DNA from: Gemmobacter caeni
GTDB lineage: Bacteria; Pseudomonadota; Alphaproteobacteria; Rhodobacterales; Rhodobacteraceae
Assembly: GCF_003054195.1 (NCBI RefSeq)
Contig: NZ_QBKP01000002.1
Span: 203,970 to 267,969, forward strand
Direction: 5' to 3'
Length of the DNA: 64,000 bases
The position numbers and the translations under genes are program-made. Positions 31,105 to 39,230 of the stretch are shown here, in pieces. Within the stretch, counting starts at the first letter, position 1, and every line of letters starts with the position of its first letter. The notes under the pieces were generated by a model. It was not told the DNA's origin. It saw only the letters and a program-made list of their open reading frames with translations, and did not search any database.

Positions 31105-31797
31105 CTATCGTCGGAAGCTCGCCTCCGAGATGACCGCCCCGAGTCCGACCCGTTCGCGAGGGGCGAGCAGGTCAGAGACCCCGCGCCCGATGTCGGAGGC
31201 GCCGCGCGCTGCGACCGTGAGGGCGTCCGGCGCGAAACGCACCGAGAGGACCGCCGTCACCACCTCCGGTGAGGTGCGGGCGTGATTGTTGGCCCTCCCC
31301 TTGTAGCGCGACTCGCCCCGGTTCGGGCCGGTCAGCATCGGCAGGGCCGCCCAGGTGCCGGCGAGGCAGTCACCCAGCTCCCCGATCGGGGTCTCGGGGG
31401 CGTAGAACCCGCAGCGGTGCAGCAGGACCCGGGCGAGATAGTCCTGTGTGCGTCGGTCCAGGAGGGTGTCATGCGGGACCTCATAGGCCCGGGTCAGGAA
31501 TTCCAGCGTATCGCGCACGAACTGAAACCGGCCGACCGCGGTCGCCTCAGCCCCCGCCGTCCGGATCCGGTTCTGCCACTCGAGGACCTCCCCGATCGTC
31601 ATCTCCGTGATGGGTCGTTCCGGTCGGAAAGGGGCGTAGCCGGTGATCGCGTCATAGCCGCGCGGGGCCTCGATCGCGCCCACGAGCTCAAGGAAGGGGC
31701 GGTCAAAGGCCCGCATCCCCTCCACCTCGACCTGGGCGAGGGCGGGCCCTGATCCCATGATCCCCAGGAGGAGGACGACCTGTTTCAATATTCGCAT
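31105..31797 (-). CDS. exported lysozyme-like muramidase (GH104-like)
   Basis: The 230-residue protein has a signal peptide and a lysozyme-like domain. FLELVGAIEAPRGYDAI carries the likely catalytic Glu (near 41), and ITEMTIGEVLEWQNR followed by AEATAVGRFQFVRDTLEFL is the typical substrate-groove block of phage-type muramidases. It should cut peptidoglycan in the periplasm, perhaps to make room for the transfer apparatus, as VirB1-like enzymes do. The C-terminal 50 residues are unassigned. The promoter 31827-31855 precedes it. Confidence 0.85.
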   Translation of the reverse strand: MRILKQVVLLLGIMGSGPALAQVEVEGMRAFDRPFLELVGAIEAPRGYDAITGYAPFRPERPITEMTIGEVLEWQNRIRTAGAEATAVGRFQFVRDTLEFLTRAYEVPHDTLLDRRTQDYLARVLLHRCGFYAPETPIGELGDCLAGTWAALPMLTGPNRGESRYKGRANNHARTSPEVVTAVLSVRFAPDALTVAARGASDIGRGVSDLLAPRERVGLGAVISEASFRR

Positions 31798-31826
31798 GTT
31801 CCCTCATCGGAGGCGTCGTTCGAAGG

Positions 31827-31855
31827 ATCAGACATCGGTTTGCGAAAAAAGTCAA
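31827..31855 (-). promoter_or_regulatory. promoter of the muramidase gene with the element in its spacer
   Basis: On the minus strand TTGACT (31855-31850) and TCTGAT (31832-31827) are 17 bases apart. The spacer contains TTTTTCGCAAA, the inverted form of the recurrent element (31839-31850). Confidence 0.6.
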
Positions 31856-32442
31856 AGGAAGGTCTCTATTCCGTCCTTTGTGAGGGTCTCACAGCCGTGG
31901 ATAACCTCCCTCGCGAACTCCCTCATGGCGATGCCCTGGATCCGGGGCAGGGCCGCGCCGAGGGCCCGGCGGATCCGGTTCAGCTCGTCCTGAAGCCCCG
32001 TTACGATCTCTCGCGCCTCAAGCCGGGTCAGAAGGCGTATCTCCGCCGCGATGTCCCGCAGTGCGGCCCGACCCGACACCGGGAAGGCGAGATCGGAAAG
32101 CTCGAGTAGGGGGAGCCTGGGATCGCTGAGGTCCCGGTAGGGCCCCGCCAGGATCAGGCGGGCCGCCGCCTCCACCGGCTCGCCCGGGTCCGCCTGGGCG
32201 CGGAGCCATTCCACGGACCGGGCCCGACGGTCCCCGCCCGGCCCGGTCTGCACCGAATGTGTCAGGATCGCGAGGTCGAGCGGCCGGTCGTAGGGGAGGT
32301 GCAGGACACGCCCGGCCCGGTCGTAAAGCCGCAGGACCCGGTCCCAGTCATGATAGACCCGACCGAGACGACGCGCATGAGCACGTTCTGCGGCCGCCCA
32401 GATCGGCTCCGTCTGAAGCCGGGTCCACGGGGCCCCGTTCAC
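31852..32442 (-). CDS. HD-superfamily-like phosphohydrolase, 196 residues
   Basis: The N-terminal half (WAAAERAHARRLGRVYHDWD, then LDLAILTHSV and RRARSVEWL) follows the pattern of the COG4339-type predicted metal-dependent HD phosphohydrolases. In that pattern YHxxxHV and LLHD are the metal ligands. Here YHDWDRV and LTHSV replace them, so some ligands are changed and activity is uncertain. The C-terminal half is helical. It overlaps the phosphoesterase gene upstream by four bases. Confidence 0.6.
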   Translation of the reverse strand: MNGAPWTRLQTEPIWAAAERAHARRLGRVYHDWDRVLRLYDRAGRVLHLPYDRPLDLAILTHSVQTGPGGDRRARSVEWLRAQADPGEPVEAAARLILAGPYRDLSDPRLPLLELSDLAFPVSGRAALRDIAAEIRLLTRLEAREIVTGLQDELNRIRRALGAALPRIQGIAMREFAREVIHGCETLTKDGIETFL

Positions 32443-33287
32443 AGGTCCCCCAAGGCGGGGACTGACCGGAACATCCCGATCCGGTAGACTGGATCATCGC
32501 CGCCCCGGAGCTCAGCCACCGCGACCTGCTCACAGCCGGCCGATCCCGCGTCCAGGTTCAGCCGCCGATGCGTGATGACCCGGTCCGCCGCCTCGAAGTA
32601 AAGGTCCGGATGGACCGGACCCATAACCGCGCTCGTATGACCGTGCAGGACCACCATCCGGCGCCCCGGGTCCCATCCCCCCTCCCAGTCCAGGAACGGA
32701 GCACGGATCCAGGCCCAGTGCTCCTTGAGGCTGGCGACCCGACCCTGGGCCAGAAACCCGGCCTGGACCGTCTCGTCCGTCGTCGGGTAGAGCCCTCCGT
32801 GTACCAGGACGAGGTCCCCGATCCGCAGATGTGATCGGGCCGCCCGGACCCGGTCCAGGAACCCGTTTGGGAGCCGTTCGCGCAACATCCGCGCCACGTC
32901 CGGCGCAGTTTTGGCCTCCGCTTTCGGGTCCAGCTCGTCGATCAGCGCCAGCCCCCCGATGTCCGCGTAGAAGTGGACCCAGGTCGGGTCCTCCACCGCG
33001 TCCAGCAGCACCAGCTCATGGTTTCCGGGCAGGAGATCCACCCGGTCGACCCCGGCCGTGTCGCGACCCGCAAGGACCGCCTCGATCGCATAAAGGTTCG
33101 CCGGCCCCCGGTCGATCAGGTCGCCGAGGCTGACGAGGCGTCTCCTCGGGGCCGCGCGCGGGGTCTCGTAGATCGCCGCGAGCGCCATCTCAAGCGCCCC
33201 GCCGCGGCCGTGCACGTCCCCGATGACGAAGATCTGCTCGTTCGGGAGACGTCCCGGAAAAGGGCGCCAGTCCGTCCACATCTGCAT
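32439..33287 (-). CDS. Ser/Thr-phosphatase-like metallophosphoesterase
   Basis: The 282-residue protein shows the PP2A/ApaH-type motifs: VIGDVHGRGG (Asp24, His26), LGDLIDRGP, LLPGNHEL, LVHGGLYP and LHGHTS. It is related to bacteriophage lambda phosphatase and ApaH-like diadenosine polyphosphatases. It should act in the cytoplasm. The leader is very short: the promoter (33306-33334) leaves only about 12 bases before the ATG, including AAGGG as ribosome-binding site. Translation is coupled to the HD-like gene behind it. Confidence 0.9.
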   Translation of the reverse strand: MQMWTDWRPFPGRLPNEQIFVIGDVHGRGGALEMALAAIYETPRAAPRRRLVSLGDLIDRGPANLYAIEAVLAGRDTAGVDRVDLLPGNHELVLLDAVEDPTWVHFYADIGGLALIDELDPKAEAKTAPDVARMLRERLPNGFLDRVRAARSHLRIGDLVLVHGGLYPTTDETVQAGFLAQGRVASLKEHWAWIRAPFLDWEGGWDPGRRMVVLHGHTSAVMGPVHPDLYFEAADRVITHRRLNLDAGSAGCEQVAVAELRGGDDPVYRIGMFRSVPALGDL

Positions 33288-33296
33288 GATAAACCC

Positions 33297-33334
33297 TTTT
33301 TCGCAAGGCTAACCGGATACCCGACCCGCGGCAA
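33297..33334 (-). promoter_or_regulatory. promoter of the phosphatase gene with TGCGAAAAA at +1
   Basis: TTGCCG (33334-33329), 17 bases, TAGCCT (33311-33306), followed directly by TTGCGAAAAA (33306-33297) on the minus strand. Confidence 0.6.
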
Positions 33335-33337
33335 CCG

Positions 33338-33943
33338 CTAAAGGGTCAGCGCCGGCTCCGGGCGGATCCGCTCATGGACCTCCGTGAGGTCCGCGCTCCA
33401 CAGGAGCGGATGCGGGGTCGTCCCCTCCAGGGAGAGGTTATGGGACTGCCGGATCACGTGGGACCGGTGTCCCGCCTCGAGACCGGCGATCGCGTTCGGG
33501 ACGTGATCGTCCACCCAGTCACAGGGGGAGAAGCGGGCGAGGATCTCCCGTTTCGGCTGGCCGAGCCCGATCAGGGTCACCTCCTCGAACACGTCCCCGA
33601 ACACCCCGAGAAGGTTCCTCTCACGGGACCGGACCGAGGCCCCGCCCGCATCCGCCGAGCTCAGGACATGGAGACGGTACCCCGCGTCCAGCAGCCGACG
33701 TACCCCCTCGACCGCTCCGGGCATCGGGGGGAGGGCGCCAAAACCCGTATCCTCACCGCCGTTGAAGGCGTTCACCAGGTCGCGGATCTCCGGGCCGCTC
33801 AGCCCGGTCCAGACCCTCATGTCGAAGGCGCAGGGCCCTTCCGGGCTCAGATCAAGCCCGTAGATCCGCTTGGCGAAGGTCCTGATCCCGGCGGTGTAGT
33901 TCAGCAGGACCCCGTCACAGTCAAGAAGGACGCGGCCGCTCAC
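33338..33943 (-). CDS. HAD-superfamily hydrolase, 201 residues
   Basis: The protein begins with a GTG that overlaps the TGA of the preceding gene. VLLDCDGVLLNY (Asp8, Asp10) is motif I, followed by a cap-like helical region, LHVLSSADAGG (motif II) and CDWVDDHVPNAIAG (motif IV). It resembles C1-type phosphatases such as nucleotidases and phosphoglycolate phosphatase. It acts in the cytoplasm. A second, smaller HAD protein lies at 10.3 kb. Confidence 0.8.
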   Translation of the reverse strand: MSGRVLLDCDGVLLNYTAGIRTFAKRIYGLDLSPEGPCAFDMRVWTGLSGPEIRDLVNAFNGGEDTGFGALPPMPGAVEGVRRLLDAGYRLHVLSSADAGGASVRSRERNLLGVFGDVFEEVTLIGLGQPKREILARFSPCDWVDDHVPNAIAGLEAGHRSHVIRQSHNLSLEGTTPHPLLWSADLTEVHERIRPEPALTL

Positions 33944-34374
33944 CGCGGACCGTCCGGGATCGACACGCTCAGGGTCCCCTCGCAAATTCCGTCCCCGTTC
34001 CGGGCCCAGAAGTCCCCGACCCGGTTCAGCGCGGCGCTCAGCGGCGCGGTCAGACCCGCCTCCTCCTCCATGCACTGCTGTGCCGCGAGCTCGAGAGTCA
34101 CGAGCATGGCCGCGTTCAGCGGATGGTCCACCGGGGCCTCGCGCAGGGCTGTAAGGTCCAGCTCCGGCGGCCGGGCCCCCGCGTCAAAGGCAGGGTCAGA
34201 CCCGAACCGGTCCTCGATCTCCTCGTGATGGTTCGTGAGGAAGTCGCCGACGATGTTGATCGCCTCGAGCTGTGCCGCCTCCTGGTCGAGCATGTCGTCG
34301 GATTCCGCGATCAGACGACCCATCAGTGCCGCCTCATGAACCGTCTCGAAAGCCGCAATCAGATCCGCACGCAT
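33940..34374 (-). CDS. hypothetical helical protein, 144 residues
   Basis: I do not recognise this protein. It is acidic and almost entirely helical (ADLIAAFETVHEAALMGRLI, QLEAINIVGDFLTNHHEEI). It has no signal or membrane segment. Its stop overlaps the GTG start of the HAD gene, so the two are translated together. Confidence 0.7.
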   Translation of the reverse strand: MRADLIAAFETVHEAALMGRLIAESDDMLDQEAAQLEAINIVGDFLTNHHEEIEDRFGSDPAFDAGARPPELDLTALREAPVDHPLNAAMLVTLELAAQQCMEEEAGLTAPLSAALNRVGDFWARNGDGICEGTLSVSIPDGPR

Positions 34375-34402
34375 CAGCCCGTCCTCCCCATATTCCTTGA
34401 GA

Positions 34403-34534
34403 TCATCGGAGCCCGGTCAGGAGCGGAAGGATCCTGTCCGCCAGGGCGATATAGAGGAGCCCGTAGAGCACCGCCGTCGTCATCAGGTCACTGACCGCAC
34501 CGGCCAGGTACTGCATCATGTATCTCAGGATCAT
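34403..34534 (-). CDS. small membrane protein, 43 residues
   Basis: This frame is very short, but the ATG at 34534 is preceded by GGAGGGGG at ideal distance, and the protein is one clear membrane helix (ALYGLLYIALA region, about residues 15-33) with a start MILRYMMQYLAGAVSDLM. It begins the transcript that continues into the 144-residue protein gene. I do not recognise it. A small subunit or toxin-like peptide is possible. Confidence 0.6.
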   Translation of the reverse strand: MILRYMMQYLAGAVSDLMTTAVLYGLLYIALADRILPLLTGLR

Positions 34535-34589
34535 CCGACCCCCTCCGTCCGTCCTGCCGTCTTTTCGGCTCTTCTAAAGGCTAAAGGGA

Positions 34590-34601
34590 TTTGCGAAAAA
34601 A
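34590..34601 (+). promoter_or_regulatory. TTTGCGAAAAAA element between two minus-strand genes
   Basis: The element lies 56 bases upstream of the 43-residue gene. Read on the minus strand it is TTTTTTCGCAAA followed by TTTAGCC, a possible -10. No clear -35 is seen. Confidence 0.4.
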
Positions 34602-34634
34602 GACAACGTATATTCGAATTCGCATCTGGTCCTC

Positions 34635-34982
34635 CTAGAGGACCAGGGCGATCGCCCCCGTGAAGAAGAGGATCAGAAACAGGAACCCGAACAGCATCAT
34701 CCCGAGCTCTCCGACCAGCCCGTCCCCCGCGATCAGGGCGAAAAAGAGAATCACCGTGAAGCTTGTCGGGACGGAAACGAGAAAGGCGCCCCGGAACCCG
34801 ACCCCGTCCCGGGCCTCGCCGAGCGTGACCCCGATCAGCTCGAACAGGCTCTCCACCAGCAGGACCCCGACGAGACCGACCAGGCAGATCACCGCCAGGA
34901 TCAGCCCGAAGGCGATCCGGTCCGCACCGCGTCCGGAGGGGCCCGGGCTTTCCCTGCCGGACGGGACCTGATCATCGGCCAT
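34635..34982 (-). CDS. multi-pass membrane protein, 115 residues
   Basis: I do not recognise this protein. After a polar 25-residue start it has three hydrophobic segments: FGLILAVICLVGLVGVLLVE, AFLVSVPTSFTVILFFALIA and GMMLFGFLFLILFFTGAIAL. The ATG at 34982 overlaps the AIM24 gene by 11 bases. With AIM24 it may form a membrane-associated pair. Confidence 0.75.
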   Translation of the reverse strand: MADDQVPSGRESPGPSGRGADRIAFGLILAVICLVGLVGVLLVESLFELIGVTLGEARDGVGFRGAFLVSVPTSFTVILFFALIAGDGLVGELGMMLFGFLFLILFFTGAIALVL

Positions 34983-35814
34983 TGGGCTGCCCGGAGCTGG
35001 TTCTGGTCCCCATCGAGCCGCCAGGGCCGGCGAGGGCGGCGAGCCCGTCCGGGGTCGCGAGCCGGTCATAGACCCCCTGGGTCGGGGCGAGCCAGACCTG
35101 TCCGGTCCCCCGGAAGGTCTGAAGGAGCCCCTCCCCGGAGACGGAGGTGGAGAGCCAGGTCTTGGCGCTCTTCTCGACGCTGAAGCTGATCTCGCCGGTC
35201 CGCAGCAGGGCGAAGTTCCCGTCCACCTGAAGCGTCTCGTCTTGAAGCTCGACGATCCGGAGCTCCGACATCGGCACCGGGGAGAACAGGACCGCAACCC
35301 CGCTCCCCTTGATCCGGGTCTGAAAGAGCCCCTCCCCGCCGAGCAGGGCGGAGGAGACGTTGCGCTGGGCGACCGCGGAGATGTCGAGCGCGCCGCTGCC
35401 CGCGTAGAACATGGACCGGTCGACGATCACCTCATCATCGTCGATCTCAACCAGCAGGAAATGCCCGAAGGTGGGCTCGAGGAACACCTCCCCGGTCCCG
35501 GAGATCTCGCTCACGAAGAAGGACTCCCCCGAGAGGACCTTGCGGGTGAGACCCCGCATGATCCCGCCCCCGGTGGAGGCGCTCATCTCGAGCCGGCCGT
35601 GCATATAGTGCAGCGCGCCCGGCTCGTTGCGGATCCGGCCCCGGTTCAGGGTGACCTGGACCGTCTTGAGACGCATACCGGCGCTCGTCAGAAAGAAGAG
35701 CTGCTCGGCGGAGCGCACGTCCGAGGAGCCTTTCAGCTCCCGTTGCTGGAGGATCCGGAAACGGGCCCCCTCGGTCACCTTCTCGTCTATCACCTCATAT
35801 TGGTTCAGGTCCAC
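34972..35814 (-). CDS. AIM24 family protein
   Basis: The 280-residue protein matches the AIM24/DUF124 family: repeated beta segments with GTGEVFLEPTFGHFLLVEID, the MFYAGSGALDISAVAQ block and SVSGEGLLQTFRGTGQVWLA. The fold is a double-stranded beta helix (TRAP-like). Bacterial functions are unknown; the yeast relative affects the mitochondrial inner membrane. It is flanked by genes for a small membrane protein and a membrane-tethered nuclease, with overlaps on both sides. Confidence 0.88.
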   Translation of the reverse strand: MDLNQYEVIDEKVTEGARFRILQQRELKGSSDVRSAEQLFFLTSAGMRLKTVQVTLNRGRIRNEPGALHYMHGRLEMSASTGGGIMRGLTRKVLSGESFFVSEISGTGEVFLEPTFGHFLLVEIDDDEVIVDRSMFYAGSGALDISAVAQRNVSSALLGGEGLFQTRIKGSGVAVLFSPVPMSELRIVELQDETLQVDGNFALLRTGEISFSVEKSAKTWLSTSVSGEGLLQTFRGTGQVWLAPTQGVYDRLATPDGLAALAGPGGSMGTRTSSGQPNGR

Positions 35815-36311
35815 CGCGTGCTCCTTTTCTCCCCGTTCGACCGGGCCCGGTGCGCCGCGGGGGAGGCGATCCCGGGTCCGGCCCAGAGGCCGGCGCGCGC
35901 CGCACGCGCGGCCCGCTCCTCAGCCGCATAATCCGTCCCGTAGGCGGCCCGCGCGTAGCCGTCGCGGACCATCCGCCGCCCGAGGTCCCCGGCGGAGCCG
36001 TGCACGCGTGCGACCCGGCGCTCATAGAGGTCCGTCCCGAGCGGCTCGATCCGGACCGGGTCGCCCCCGATCAGCCGGATCAGATAGGCGCGGGCCGCCT
36101 CCCCTCCGGCCTGCGACAGCTCCGGCGCGTCGATCCCGTGCAGCCGGATCCGGACCCGGTCCGCGACCAGCGTGTCCCCGTCGATCACGAAAGGGGCGCG
36201 CGCCTCGTAGCCGCGCGCCCCGGATCCGAGCAGGCGTCGAACGAAAAGGACGAGCGCCAGTCCCACAAAGGCGGTGACCCCGAACAGAGTGACCGGATCG
36301 CCGAGGATCAT
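35805..36311 (-). CDS. membrane-anchored thermonuclease-like (SNase) protein
   Basis: The 168-residue protein starts with a hydrophobic anchor (VTLFGVTAFVGLALVLFV). A staphylococcal-nuclease fold follows: VIDGDTLVADRVRIRLHGID with the Arg-x(n)-Glu catalytic pair in RIRLHGIDAPE and a second Arg in DLYERRVARV. All three usual catalytic residues seem present. It should act on DNA or RNA outside the cytoplasm. A second nuclease of this fold lies at 40.5 kb. Confidence 0.88.
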   Translation of the reverse strand: MILGDPVTLFGVTAFVGLALVLFVRRLLGSGARGYEARAPFVIDGDTLVADRVRIRLHGIDAPELSQAGGEAARAYLIRLIGGDPVRIEPLGTDLYERRVARVHGSAGDLGRRMVRDGYARAAYGTDYAAEERAARAARAGLWAGPGIASPAAHRARSNGEKRSTRWT

Positions 36312-36949
36312 CAGGCCACCTCCTGTTCGAGGCGCCGTAGCGCCAGCTGATCGAAGAGCCCCTCGAGGCCAAGGGACTCCCCGCGCCCCACCCGGTCCCG
36401 GTTTTCGCGATACCAGAGCAGCACAGCCGCGCGACAGGCGGCCGCGTGATCGGTCCGGTCCGGGTCCGGGTCCGGCATCCGGATCCCGGCCCGCGCAAGA
36501 CGCAGGCGGAGCCGGTTCTGGAACCGGTCAGACGGGTCGGGGCGGCAGTAGCCGTCCATCGCCAGGTCCAGCTCCGTGACCGAGAGCGGGTCCCGGAACG
36601 CGCCGAGACGCGGGATCGGACGGAAACGGGTCATGAAGGCGCGGCAACGTCGGCAGATCGCGCCCCCGTTGGTGTATTTCCCACGTCCCCAGAGGTGATC
36701 GCAGCGGGTGAAGCGGCGGTATTTCGCGAGGCAGTCCGCCTCCGCCGCGGTGATGCTCGCGCCCTCCCCCCGAAAGAAGCCCCCCTCCGCCGGGAAGGCC
36801 TCGAAGAAGGCGGTCCCGTAGGCGCCCCCGTCCGCCCTGAGGACGAGACCGGACCCGCCCCACTGGACATGACAGTCCTGAGGCCAGTCCGGGGAGGGGG
36901 TGTGACCTTCGGAACGGTAGGTACGGTTATGCGAGGCGATGATCGGCAC
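36311..36949 (-). CDS. hypothetical protein with a cysteine cluster, 212 residues
   Basis: I do not recognise this protein. A GTG start at 36949 has AGGGA upstream. The centre holds a possible zinc site (CDHLWGRGKYTNGGAICRRC, about residues 83-102). The C-terminal half is helical and basic. Its end and the start of the nuclease gene share one base. Confidence 0.65.
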   Translation of the reverse strand: MPIIASHNRTYRSEGHTPSPDWPQDCHVQWGGSGLVLRADGGAYGTAFFEAFPAEGGFFRGEGASITAAEADCLAKYRRFTRCDHLWGRGKYTNGGAICRRCRAFMTRFRPIPRLGAFRDPLSVTELDLAMDGYCRPDPSDRFQNRLRLRLARAGIRMPDPDPDRTDHAAACRAAVLLWYRENRDRVGRGESLGLEGLFDQLALRRLEQEVA

Positions 36950-37007
36950 GGCACGAATCCCTTTAGGAAAACATTTTTCGCACAGCGCGCGCCGCTACTC
37001 AAGGGCC

Positions 37008-37727
37008 TCAGTCGGCCGAGATGTCCCCTCCGACCCCCCAGGGCATCAGCCCGACCATCGGGAGGTCGCGCAGGATCTCCTGACAGGAGGAGCTGCCAGG
37101 GCTCATGGTGCCGTAGTTCGGAACCCCGTCCTGTCCGGGCGGCGGGGCCGGGAGGGGTCCGGACCCGCGGGCGCCGGCGACCATCTGGTTGCGCCGCTCC
37201 CGCCCCCCGATCGGCTCCACATGCCACCCCTCGTTGGAGAGGGGGCGCACCAGCCCGAACCGGGCCAGGTTCGCCGTCATCCAGTTCGAGATCGGCTGCC
37301 CGTATTCGATCCGGCCCCCGTTATGGCGAAGATCGACCGCGAGGCCGAAGTTGTGCATGGAGGCGCCGGGCGGGGCGACCCAGCGGCGGGCCTCCCGCTC
37401 TGAGCCGTAGCGTGCCAGGGCCGCCTCATAGAGCTGGCGCTGCCTCTCGATCGACCGGTAGCCGGAATAGATCACCATCGAGCCGCCGAACTCCCGGTTC
37501 GCGGCCGCGATCAGGCCGGCAACCTGGTCCCGGAAGACCGGATCGAGCCCGTCGATCCCCTCCGGGCTCGAGGTGTGGCCGTAAAGCGAGGCGTCCCCAG
37601 GGGTTCCGGACGGCGGGGAGTAGCTCGACGGGGTCACGAACTCGCAGGCGGACGCCGCGCGGGGTCCGATAAGGAACGGGGAGATCAGCGCCGCGGTCCC
37701 CAGCAGGAAATGCCGTCTCGTCCGCAT
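37008..37727 (-). CDS. Tat-exported M15-type D,D-carboxypeptidase/endopeptidase
   Basis: The 239-residue protein has a twin-arginine signal (MRTRRHFLLGTAALISPF). A VanY-like peptidase M15 domain follows: SGYRSIERQRQLYEAAL, the zinc ligands in SMHNFGLAVDL (His and Asp) and EGWHVEP (His). It should trim peptide stems or cross-links of peptidoglycan in the periplasm. The C-terminal 60 residues are Pro/Gly-rich and unassigned. Its start overlaps the stop of the next gene upstream. Confidence 0.88.
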   Translation of the reverse strand: MRTRRHFLLGTAALISPFLIGPRAASACEFVTPSSYSPPSGTPGDASLYGHTSSPEGIDGLDPVFRDQVAGLIAAANREFGGSMVIYSGYRSIERQRQLYEAALARYGSEREARRWVAPPGASMHNFGLAVDLRHNGGRIEYGQPISNWMTANLARFGLVRPLSNEGWHVEPIGGRERRNQMVAGARGSGPLPAPPPGQDGVPNYGTMSPGSSSCQEILRDLPMVGLMPWGVGGDISAD

Positions 37728-38389
37728 CACAGCACCCCCTCGGGCAAAAGGCTGATCTGAAACCCGAATCGGTCCTGTCCGATCACGGTGAAGCCGTCCC
37801 GGTTGCGGAATACCCAGGGGTGGGCCGCGCTCCGTCCGCTCAGAAGCGGACGATGGTCATGGGTGGTGATCAGGAAAAGGGCCGTGTCAGTCTCCTCATC
37901 CATGAAGGCGAAGCCGGACCCGGCCAGGACCCGGTGCGGATGGCGAGCGCCGGTGAGGTCCGCCGTGATGACCTGGACGTTCTCACGAAAGATCCCGGTC
38001 GCCCCGGCCGCGTCCAGCGCGTCCCGGTCCTCTGCGGTCCCCATCTGCATGAACTGGGTGCGGGCGCTCAGAAGGTCCCCGTAAGGGATCATCCCGAACC
38101 GCTCGCTCAGATGCCACAGCCCCCCGTCGGAGACGATCACAGCGCGCCCGTCCGCGGCGTTGCGGACCGTAATATCGACCCCGGCGCAAGAATGGATGAC
38201 CCGCCCCCCCCGGATGACCCGCCACTCGCGAAACGGTCCCCGGCCGGGCAGGGCCATGTCGTCGATCTCCACCCGCTCGAGGACCCCGTCGCCGTCAAGG
38301 TCCGTCTCGATCGTCTGCATGGTGGAGGCGGCGCCCGCATCGGACGGGGGCGAGAGCGGGGTCGAGATGGTCAGGATCTCTGGGGACAT
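37727..38389 (-). CDS. hypothetical protein with FG-GAP/calcium-like motif, 220 residues
   Basis: I do not recognise the whole protein. TDLDGDGVLERVEIDD (about residues 26-41) is a calcium-loop-like motif of the FG-GAP/VCBS kind, followed by strand-rich sequence. No classical signal peptide is seen at the chosen ATG (38389). It resembles in style the exported protein at 39.7 kb, which has LYGDLDRDGVEEALAL. The promoter at 38437-38465 precedes it, and the M15 peptidase gene is coupled behind it. Confidence 0.65.
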   Translation of the reverse strand: MSPEILTISTPLSPPSDAGAASTMQTIETDLDGDGVLERVEIDDMALPGRGPFREWRVIRGGRVIHSCAGVDITVRNAADGRAVIVSDGGLWHLSERFGMIPYGDLLSARTQFMQMGTAEDRDALDAAGATGIFRENVQVITADLTGARHPHRVLAGSGFAFMDEETDTALFLITTHDHRPLLSGRSAAHPWVFRNRDGFTVIGQDRFGFQISLLPEGVL

Positions 38390-38436
38390 CAGGGGGCTCC
38401 CGTCAGGACGTCCCGGAGCGGGACAGATGCTCCCTA

Positions 38437-38465
38437 TAATTACGAAAGAAGCACAATTTTCGCAA
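38437..38465 (-). promoter_or_regulatory. promoter in which the TTGCGA of the element forms the -35
   Basis: TTGCGA (38465-38460) and TAATTA (38442-38437) are 17 bases apart on the minus strand, upstream of the gene starting at 38389. Confidence 0.6.
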
Positions 38466-38478
38466 GCTGAAACCGAGA

Positions 38479-39153
38479 TCAGCCCGGGACCGGCTCCGAA
38501 TCCGAGGGGAGGGCGTACGGGGGGGGCGGGAGCGGCTGACGCAGCTCCGGGGTCCAGTAGGGGAGCGGGTCCGTAACCCCCCGCGCCCGCGCCGTGGTGA
38601 GGATCCGGTCCGCAAACCAGTCCGTCTTCCGGGTCGGCTCCGGAACGGAGACCGGCGCTGCCCGGGTGAGGGCGATCTCCAGGATGTTCCCGTTGCTCGG
38701 CTCCTGAGCGATGACCTCCGTCGCGAAGACCTGGTCCGCCTGAGACCCGGTCGGGTCGAAGCGCGACCGGACCGCGGCGCCGATCCGACCGAAATCGGAC
38801 TTCGACCAGCACAGCCCGGCGACGCGGCGCAGCTCCGCCGCGCTCATCCGACAGATCCGACCGTCTCCGAGCTCGTCCTTTGACCTGATCAGCGGGGTCG
38901 GGCTGTCGGCGCTCAGCCGCGCCGCGATCTCCGGCATCACGTGCTGGGTCAGCATCATCTCATATCCGGTGACCGGCGCCTCCGTATAGGCGGGAGAGAA
39001 CCCCATCACGCTCAGCTCTCGCCGCGCGGTCCGTGCAAGATCAAGCACGGCGCGCGCAAGCTCCTCATCCGGGATCCGCAGCGCGATCCGGATCACCAGG
39101 TCATGCGCGTGCAGCCGCCTGATCGCCTCATCCGTGACCCTGAACTGCCCCAT
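38479..39153 (-). CDS. hypothetical protein, 224 residues
   Basis: I do not recognise this protein. The ATG at 39153 follows GGAGG at good distance; an ATG at 39210 would add 19 residues. The protein is mixed alpha/beta (VTDEAIRRLHAHDLVIRIAL near the start) with a Pro-rich C-terminus (RQPLPPPPYALPSDSEPVPG). No signal or membrane segment is seen. Confidence 0.65.
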   Translation of the reverse strand: MGQFRVTDEAIRRLHAHDLVIRIALRIPDEELARAVLDLARTARRELSVMGFSPAYTEAPVTGYEMMLTQHVMPEIAARLSADSPTPLIRSKDELGDGRICRMSAAELRRVAGLCWSKSDFGRIGAAVRSRFDPTGSQADQVFATEVIAQEPSNGNILEIALTRAAPVSVPEPTRKTDWFADRILTTARARGVTDPLPYWTPELRQPLPPPPYALPSDSEPVPG

Positions 39154-39230
39154 AAGCCCCTCCGACCCTGCCGGCAGACGGTATCCTCCCCCCTTGAAAA
39201 GGGAAAACATCTTCTTTTTTCGTTTGCCGA

